From: Hydractinia symbiolongicarpus
Lineage: Eukaryota > Cnidaria > Hydrozoa > Anthoathecata > Hydractiniidae
Assembly: GCF_029227915.1 (NCBI RefSeq)
Contig: NC_079876.1
Coordinates: 29,919,828 to 29,983,827, forward strand
Direction: 5' to 3'
DNA length: 64,000 nt
The position numbers were made by a program, and so were the translations under genes. The notes under the pieces were generated by a model. It did not search any database. It was not told the DNA's origin and saw nothing but the letters and a program-made list of their open reading frames with translations. Positions 55,709 to 64,000 of this stretch are shown here, one piece after another. How positions within the stretch are numbered: the stretch's first letter is position 1; the number at the start of each line of letters is the position of its first letter.

Positions 55709-58700
55709 ATGGATGTAGAAGTTGCAGAAGGGAAAGTTACAAAAGAAAATAGAGAACCTGTTTTGCTTCGACTACCTTTTCTGAAAAAAAAGGAAAATCA
55801 ATATGTACCACAACTGATAAAAGTCCCGTTATTAAATAGTAAAGCTCAGGCAGCAAAACAATCGCAACTGATACACTTGCCTTTAAAACAAAGAAACTTA
55901 GTGATTCAAAATGTACATGAAAAAATAATGCCACCTAAACTCATTGACCTAAGATCTGTCCTGAATCTCCACAACAAAGATAATAATCTTCGTACAAAGC
56001 CATCCTACACAGACACTTTTTTAGCACCTAAAAATCCCACGTTAGTAAAATTACCATCTGTGTTGCATGAACCCGTGCTACTTGATTCCCCAAAAAGAAC
56101 TGTTTTGCAATCACCAAAAAAGATGCCACCTTCTGAACCCATTCTTGTTGATATAAGGCTTCATACGCCACAACAGCCAACCAAATTAATTAGCACAATA
56201 GAACAACCGAGATTAATCAAAACTCCAGATTTACCAAATTTCAGGTATATATATATGTTTTACTTTCTAACATTTTACATGTTGAATGTAGTCAAAAAAA
56301 AAATATTTTTATGTTAATTTTTTAATTTAATTATTGAAATAATTTTTTTAAACATAATGGGACATTGTTGTATAAATAGGGTATATTTTCCCTAAAAATT
56401 TAAATTTGACCTTGATTTTTCATTTGTATCAATTTTTGCACACACCTTTTTTGTTTTGAGGTAGCAGATATGATTTTTGGTTTCTAACAGGCGTGTTTAT
56501 TTTTGTTATATTACAGTGATCCACCAGTCATACTTAAAGATGCCCGTAGAAAAAATGAGCATAAACAACAGCATGTAGATGACTCACAAGACAGTGATAG
56601 TGAATATAAAGGAAAAAGAAGAAGAAGCCGTGACGATGAGCTTTATGATGTTATAACTGAATTGTTGCTGCAAAAGAAAAAAAGAAAAAAGAAGCGCAGA
56701 AGACTAAAAATATTTGATATTATTGACAACATTCCACTTACTAGTGATAGTGACAGTGACGTTGAACCACTCAGAAAGCATAGTAAAGAAAGAAACAATA
56801 TTTTAGAACTCCCTAATTTAGGTTTAACTTTTTTACCCCCATATACAAATAAAAAATCTGTTAAAGAGACAAGTAAAATTACAAGTACAACACAACAGAC
56901 TTTCTCTAGTTTACCTGAACCTCCAAGAGATTTATACAAACCAAAAGTGCCCAGGTTTTTAGACCCAAATAATAAAAAGGATGACCCGTTAAGTTGGGAG
57001 AATATTATTAAAGACGTTCGTCGTGAAACAAGAGAAACTCAAACAGAAAAAACACAGAAGGAAAACAACTTGGTCACACAAGAAATACAAACTGAAATAA
57101 GTGATATGATTGACATTCCACGTACCCAAACATTTTTTACTGAGCAGAGAGATCATGTGAGTGATAAAACAAAAGAATTTTGTGATCGCGTTCGAAATGA
57201 AGTCCTACAAAAACTTGATCATCTGCAGTCATTGGAAGAAAAAAGCTGTCAAACGATTAGTCATGCATCAGTTCAAACTGATGAAATAAAGAATGATAAG
57301 GGGAAGACTGATAGTTCTGTACAACAACAAAATGTTAGATTTAAAGAGGTAAGATTACCTTCATTTGTTTAATTAAATGTTGTTTGTTTGTTTGTTCTTG
57401 CTGTTGTTGTTAGTAGTGGTGTTTTTGTTGTTATTGTTGCATTCCCTGTTATTTTTTTAATTTTCTTTTGGCTTTTAAAATTTGTTGTACCACTTCATCG
57501 TATGTATTGTACTTTCTTTAAAAAAGCCAAACAATGTTTTACATGCAAAGATAACAGAACCTTGTAGCTGTTTTAAGATACACTTTTATCTTGTATCTTC
57601 TATGTATGTTTTTCTAAGTTGTTGTTTCTCTGTTTCATCCTGGTTTTTATTTATCAGCTGTGTGATTTTAATTCTTCTTCTTTTTTAAACATTCAGGAAT
57701 CATATCCATCACTTACACCTGATATTTATTCCCAGCTTCAGTTTACTGATGATACACAAGATGGCAAAAAGAATTTCATTGATGTAATGGACTTAGACCA
57801 AAATCAAACATCTGCTAAAGATTATGAAGAACCATATAAAAACAACAATGAAATTGATACAGATTTTACAGTGGATTTTAAAAATGAATTCAAGAATAAT
57901 ATCGGGAAGGATTTGCCTTCTAATAGCAAAACAATTCAAGATGAAGTTGTCACTACTTCTAAAACTGTGCCGGTATCAACAAAATCATTGCTTTCAACTG
58001 GTGCTTCCCAATCAACAAAACTAAAACAGAATTCGATAGAACAGTATGTATTTTTTATAAGGTATTGTTAATTGAAAAATAAAGGAATTGTTTTTCGTGA
58101 ACAATAATTTTCGAATATAAATAAATCATTTTCTGCGAGAACTAATCCTTGTAGTAAGCAAGGGGGAATATTTCGCTGGTATCGAATATTGATAAAAAAA
58201 GTAATGTATACCATGAAATTTGAATATTAGAATGGGAAATAACGAAGGGTTAAATCTTATGATTTCATGATTATGAGCAAAGGTAATTTTAAACCCACTT
58301 TTACGCATGATAAAAATCGAATTTCAGGTAAATGAACTATTTCTGTGAGTGCTTTAATAACTGTGTCATGTATTATGTTGATTGTAGCAAGGGAAACGAC
58401 CGACATTCACAACAGAAGGACCGACATCTAAATTCAACTTTACAAAATAATATGGATGAATTTTCATATGGTTTGAAAGCATTGGAAGATTTGCATGAAA
58501 ATTTAGAGTTGGAGTTAAAGCAGTCAAAATTTGTAAGTTGATTGTTTTATTATCAAGTTATAAGATGTTCTAGCTTTTTCAATAAAATTTTTGCCAACAG
58601 AACCAAACATAATGTTTTTAACCGGCATAGACAAGCTATAATAATTTTTGCGAAATTTAATTTTACGTTTGACATTCGCAAAATTGCTGAGTTTTGCAGA

Positions 58701-61700
58701 ATTAATTTTTGCGATTTTAAAGTTTTCATAAAAAATGATAAAAAAGAAATTGAATGATGATTTTTTGTTCATTTTTATATTTGTATATATAAACTATTTG
58801 TTTTCGTATCATCCATCAAGTACCAGAAATCAACATAGAAAATCTTGAATTTCGCGGAATTTGATTCCCTCCTCAAAATAAATTTCCCTTTTAGGTAAAA
58901 GTTCAGCAGCCAACCAAACTGTGTTTAGTTCGTTTATGTCTTATATTTCGGAAACATTTTAAGAAATTCTGTTTTAGTGGAAAGTGTAGATAAATTTGTA
59001 CTAAAAAAAAAATGATGAATTTTCCGATTAGTGATCATGATTCTTTTAAAATAATTTGTGGAATTTGGCTTACTCACGACGAGGACAACATATCATGAAA
59101 TTTCTAGAATCTTTTAAATCAGTTTCAAAGACATCCAGTTAGTTTTTACTTTTTGAGATATTACCTAATGATACAGTTCAAAACACGGGGTTGGTGGCTG
59201 CAGGAATCTTCCAGCCGCGGGACTTCTTGTTTTCAGATAAAACTAATATTTTTTGGAAAGTCAAAGCTTTTGGTTTTAATGTATTAACCTATGTTTGCAA
59301 ACGGGGCACAACAAGACTAAGAGAGAATTAAGAACGTTTTTGTTGTGGCAAAGCTGTCACTGCACAGTACTTCACGAGGTCAAATTTACCTAAGCCATGT
59401 CAAATTAGAAAAAAATGTTTTTGTGTCATTTTTAAAGCAACTCACGGATTGCATAGCAGTTCTTTAAATATATATTTTAAGCTCTTCAACACAATTATGA
59501 CGTTACAAGATGGTTTCGCGCCAGACGATCAAAAAAACATCTCGGCTGAAGGGAGTGAAGAACTTCTACAAGGTGATCAATTTGACGTCAAAATAAATGC
59601 AAGAGATAAAGAGAGAGAAGATGCCCACTCTACTGAGAACGATCAACAAGCACGCCCATGCTTGGACTTGAATGTGAATCCGAATGATGTCAACCTGAAA
59701 CAAGAAAATGATGAGTTGAAGTTCGATAACGTCATAGGAAAACCTGACTTTCAAAGTAGTGTTGAGTTTGAATCAATGCCAGATAAGAAGGATGGTGATA
59801 ATGATGAAATGGCTCCTCGTTATGAGGTGCAGTCTCGATTAAATTCAGCGTTTTCACCTAGAAGTGATATTTTTTCTCCAAGAAGTGCATACAGTGAACT
59901 ACGGAATACTAGTTCTGTCCGCTTTTCAGCAGATTTATTAAATGAAAATGAAAAAGAAGAAATAGAAAATGAAGAAGAAATGAAACAAAGAAAAGAAAAA
60001 GGTTGGATTATGTTTCTGTTGACTATCTAGTTTGCTCCTGTAATTTATAAACATTATATTATTTCACCTTCAGTGAGTTCTCCAGTGCCAGAGCGCCTCA
60101 TATACGCAAATTTAAGAAGCATTTCAAATATTCAAACGTGTCGATGGAATTTTACTGAAATATTAAAGTTCGGTCTGCAATGCGAACATAAAAACGTTGA
60201 GAGGTTTTATGAGGAAAAAATAATGAGTGAAACAAAAAAATGATATGATTCAGTAAATGGAGACAAACAAAAAACAAATTCGAAAGAAAATGGCTGATAT
60301 AGAAAGCTTCAGAATTCTCTCTGTTTTTATCAGCAGGCAGTTTTCAGTCAAAACGTAGGAGAGGTGAACTTGTTCTAACAACACGTGTACGTGTTTGTAA
60401 AACTATTCTAAAGAGTTTGTTTCATTGACGAATGCTCATACTATCAATTGTTTTATTAATGTTTTTTTGAAATGAATTAAGATTCCTGTTTTCCGTGATA
60501 TCCTTTATTTGGGTGCATTGGTGTTTTAGAGGAAGCAATGAAGAAAGAGATACGAAAAAGAATTCTCAAAGATACCGATGATAAAGAGTGAGTTTTTTAT
60601 TACATTTAACATCGTTGTTAGGTCTTTCTATAGCACTAGCAATAGAGACCCGGCATTACACCTCGAGGATTTCTGCGCCAATTCCACAACACCATGATGC
60701 GCTATTTTAATAAAAACACTGACTGTAATATACTCTACGGTAGTTGATATCACAAATAACTCATACTTGTAATAAGCAAACAGAAGAATTCACCGCTTCT
60801 TTGCATACCATTTTAACTCAGAAAGATAGAAAAGTAGATATATTCTGATGATTTAAGTTCAGATGTTCATTGTTCCCGTACCAAGAAAAACACTAAAGTT
60901 GACAATCTCAGTATCGAAATACTATTTATTGTACAACTTTGCACTGTTTGTGTATTTTAAGGAATGAAAGCAAAGTAGATGAAAAACGTACAAAGCTTCT
61001 TGCTTGGATGAAGAACAAACATAAAGAAAGATCACAAACTTACAAACAAATGGTTGATGAAAGGCGAGGTGCAGAACATAGACCATTTCTGTCAAAGGTA
61101 AGCATCACTTTAATGCCAGGAACTTTTCCACAAAGGAGACTTACCCTAATAGTATTTGAGGAAAACAATTTACAAACTTTGGAAATTTTGAAAAATTGTA
61201 ATAAAATGAAAATTGAGAAAATCGGAAGGAATTATTTTGTTAAATTCGTTTCCAAACCTCAACTTCAGACAACTTGTCGTTACTGTTATGGTGGGTACAA
61301 AGTTTGTTTTGCTGACATGATCCAAACTTCTGTTTAAGCTCTAAAAATAACTCATCCATTTCGCGCCGGTCTCAATTTAACACCGGTCGTTTCTAATGTC
61401 TCCGGTAAACATTTAAACCATTTATGACATGAATTGTATCGCAGACATCATTAAGATCAGTGTGCAGGGAGGTAAATTTTATGTTTCTATTCTTACCTTT
61501 TCCAGTTCCGGGAAATCTTTGGGTGTTTCTTCCTTTACAGATGAAATATTAACGGGTTCAAGAGATAATAGAACAACATAGTTTCTGTCATTGAGCAGTC
61601 GACTTATTTTTTTATTTTTTTCCACCATAGCGTCAAGTTACAAAACGAGAAATTGATCAAAACACGACCATACAAGATGACTTAAAAAGGTATTTCTTTA

Positions 61701-63458
61701 TGTGAAGATTGCTGATAGAATGGTGTTTATATGCTGCCAACCTCGTCCCCAGGACTTGTTAGGCTTTTTAAACTGTCTTAGCCATCTTATATTTGAACGT
61801 CTTCGTGTAGTTGAAATTTATTCTTGGCGTGAGTGGAAATGCTTACACGTCATATCGTCAATGTTTTTCTTTTAAAATTCGATGACGCAAGTAAATATAT
61901 TTTATGAAAAATAAAATCCTGGACCCCAACACTACAAGAGCTTCAAGCAATAATTCACCTCATCATCCTGTGAATTTATTTATTTTTAGAGCCATGTTGG
62001 AGGAAAACAACGAAGAGCGTGTACGTATGGCGCAAAAGCTTGTTGATGAGGTGATGTCGAAAAAGAAAAAAATGAAAACAAAGTCACCGTTCCGTCGAAA
62101 ATTTAAAAATGAGCGTTATAAAAACTCGACAACCTCAATACCAGTCCGTGAAACGCGTGCAAGTCGCATTAGAAGAACTGCACTCATTTCTGACGTATTA
62201 AATACGACGAAATTACGTCAGGAGACGTCACGACGTAAGTTAAAAAGTAAGACTAAAGAACGCCGCAAGGAATCTGTCGGTTCAAATTTTGCTGACGTTG
62301 TATTTCCTAATCAAAGTATGGATTGTCGAAGTACCGCTGGCCGAAGTAGCCGGATGTCGGTGGAAGCACATGAGTTTGTTACCAAGGTTACATACGACAG
62401 ATATCAAGATAAACTAACAAAACGACTTCGGCAAACCGTAAAGCAATACGATTCTCCGGATTATATCGATTACGTCACTAATGACGGTAGAAGAACCCAA
62501 AATAGTCTTAATGTTAACGAAGCACGAAATAGTAGCCTTTCAAAGTAAGTATATGGGCGAGAACTTTATTCCCGGGGTCTTATTTCACTTTTTGATGACA
62601 TAAAGATAGCAAAACAAAAAAAAAAGGTGTTGACTGTGACAATACAGTTTAATGTACTCTGGAGTAACGAATAATGGAGCCCCGATTGTTAATTTTTCAC
62701 CTTTCACTCAACCCCCACATTTTTCTAACCTCAATATTATTAAAATGAGAAATGAATTTAACTCATTTAAAAATTCAAACTGTTTACTTCTGCGTATAAT
62801 GAAGTTAAAAACAACATATTAGAATATGTGAAGACAATTAAGAATGATGTCACACAAGTGGTACGTCATTTAACTGAAACACGCAATCATGAAAACTTTA
62901 TAACACCCTTTCCGCCATCCCTGATTCATTTAATAGAATATTTCATCATGGAAAATATTTTTATATTTTTTGTAGATTTTCATACAAGTCTGCTCTGGAT
63001 ACGAGACCAAAACGATACGATGCGAATTCCATCGATATTCACATTGGGTTGAACGCCAACCAGTCTAGTGCGTCTCTCCAGTCTAGTGTTGATAACACTG
63101 AAGTGAAAAACATTCTACAAAAATATGGTCTTCACGTCGATGAGGGATTATTTGGTGGAAAATCAGAAACCTCGAATTTGTTGGTATGTTTGTTCTGTTT
63201 TAGAGTAAACTGAAGTCCTATGCCTGTCTGCCTTGAATAGGTTTGCTTAATGAGGCGTGCGATAACATATGTTCCCTCATCTGTCTGTAGAAAGCATTAT
63301 GAAACTTAATCGCTAACAGAGATTCGTGTTCCACTATACTATACATTTTGTTTCAGGCGGAGGTGGAGTTTGCGTTGTTAGACGAGAATAGTGAAGCAAG
63401 TCCAACCACACTCGATACTATCGATTGGAATGAAGTCGATAAAATACTAAACGAATAA
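55709..63458 (+). CDS. Unrecognised charged protein with coiled-coil segments, 1165 aa, 11 coding exons
   Basis: Coding exons: 55709-56244 (exon opens at 55704), 56517-57348, 57697-58043, 58388-58532, 59482-60001, 60530-60587, 60962-61097, 61631-61689, 61990-62544, 62976-63183 and 63357-63458. All introns are GT-AG and the total is 1166 codons with TAA. The acceptor of exon 59482 is the least certain. Residues about 15-180 hold degenerate short repeats with a P-x-LI-x-LP theme (PQLIKVPLL, SQLIHLPLK, PTLVKLPSV). Then follow a Lys/Arg block (KKKRKKKRRR), a Ser/Asp-rich acidic patch and Gln/Thr-rich segments. Later, a conserved-looking basic helix reads KLLAWMKNKHKERSQTYKQM, and RAMLEENNEERVRMAQKLVD follows. 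The C-terminus is acidic (DWNEVDKILNE). No signal peptide or membrane segment is visible. The short modules recall ciliary or centrosomal scaffold proteins (CPLANE1 was considered), but I cannot assign a family. Confidence 0.75.
58560..58740. repeat. TTTTTGCGAAATTTAATTTT-type dispersed repeat in an intron
   Basis: Words such as TAATTTTTGCGAAATTTAAT, CATTCGCAAAATTGC and AATTAATTTTTGCGATTTTA alternate in both orientations. Related to 43975-44150 and 63748-63850. Confidence 0.5.
61738..61756. repeat. Isolated CCAACCTCGTCCCCAGGAC motif of the dispersed MITE family
   Basis: One end of the CCTCGTCCCCAGGG family; no partner end is obvious nearby. It lies in an intron of the 1165-residue gene. Confidence 0.5.
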
Positions 63459-64000
63459 AAATAACTTCCGTCTTTGTAAATAAATATATTCTATTTTGAT
63501 TGTTTTTAATTTTTTCTAAATTATCCTAATGGAATAGATATTCCCAAAGAAATATATGCCGCAAATTTTTGCACTTATCGAAAAATACTTTATTTGCCAT
63601 TGGCTCTGATAAATATGACTGTGGCGAAACGTCTATCTATTTATTGAATAGTTGAAAGTTTAACCTTGGTTAGAAATTTAGTAATCCTTAAAAAAAAGTT
63701 TAGAATAAAAACATTAGACACGCTAAATAATGATATAGACAGTGTCCATTCGCGAAATTTATTGACACTATCCATTCCCGAGATTAAATTCTCGCCAAAT
63801 CTAAAACAATTTAAAATTTCTGCGAAATCGCGAAAATTAATTATTGCGGGACGATTCATCCTCACATTTTTATCTTTCAGTGGTGAACCGTTAAATCCCT
63901 CGAAATAAGAATTGACTTTGAAAATAAAAATAAGTTTTATAAAATGTGATATTTTACACTTAAAATATATCTACGTAATATTTATCTACACACTAATAAA
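63459..64000. other. 3' flank of the plus-strand gene
   Basis: AATAAA follows the stop closely (63455-63460 overlapping the stop, again near 63479), so the transcript may end by about 63500. 63748-63850 carries TTCGCGAAAT/GCGAAATCGCGAAAATTA repeats of the dispersed family. Open frames here are repeat-derived. Confidence 0.5.

Noticed and set aside
60939-61337. 132-codon frame as one long exon
   Set aside because: Only 60962-61097 fits the gene model; the rest reads through a GT donor into intron sequence.

Overview
The window looks like nuclear DNA of an early-branching metazoan. My best guess is a cnidarian, probably a hydrozoan, but no species can be named from the sequence alone. The grounds are the strong A+T bias, genes split by many GT-AG introns, animal orthologues (an RNF11-type RING protein and two lysosomal alpha-N-acetylglucosaminidases), and a dense load of small DNA transposons, SINEs and LINE debris. 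There are no bacterial operons, no CRISPR array and no free-standing tRNA or rRNA gene that I can support.

Layout. 1-5671 is mostly non-coding, with one possible terminal exon at 1381-1485 and several short tandem repeats. 5672-14019 (minus) is an 11-exon gene for a 993-residue secreted serine hydrolase of prolyl-oligopeptidase (S9) type. Its introns hold a pogo/Tigger-like MITE, a second MITE and several tandem repeats, and one repeat array has copied its own splice donor. 15373-24729 and 26131-39196 (both minus) are tandem paralogues of NAGLU (GH89), each of 8 exons with matching phases. The second has a 6-kb first intron filled with a tRNA-derived SINE, a decayed LINE with a PHD-like finger, and another pseudogene. 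39197-45475 holds MITEs, hairpins and a MADF-domain relic. 45476-48415 (minus) is RNF11 in 3 exons. 51164-54367 is a nearly intact PIF/Harbinger transposon with 60-bp perfect terminal inverted repeats, TAA target duplications, a transposase frame carrying one frameshift, and a convergent Myb/SANT-like second gene. 55709-63458 (plus) is an 11-coding-exon gene for an unrecognised 1165-residue charged protein.

How the parts relate. The two NAGLU copies form a local gene family for lysosomal heparan-sulfate breakdown. Their similarity is patchy, with near-identical and strongly diverged stretches, which suggests gene conversion. The hydrolase, RNF11 and the 1165-residue gene are independent units. 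Exon joins were built by hand from GT-AG sites and frame continuity; all five multi-exon models close in frame from start to stop.
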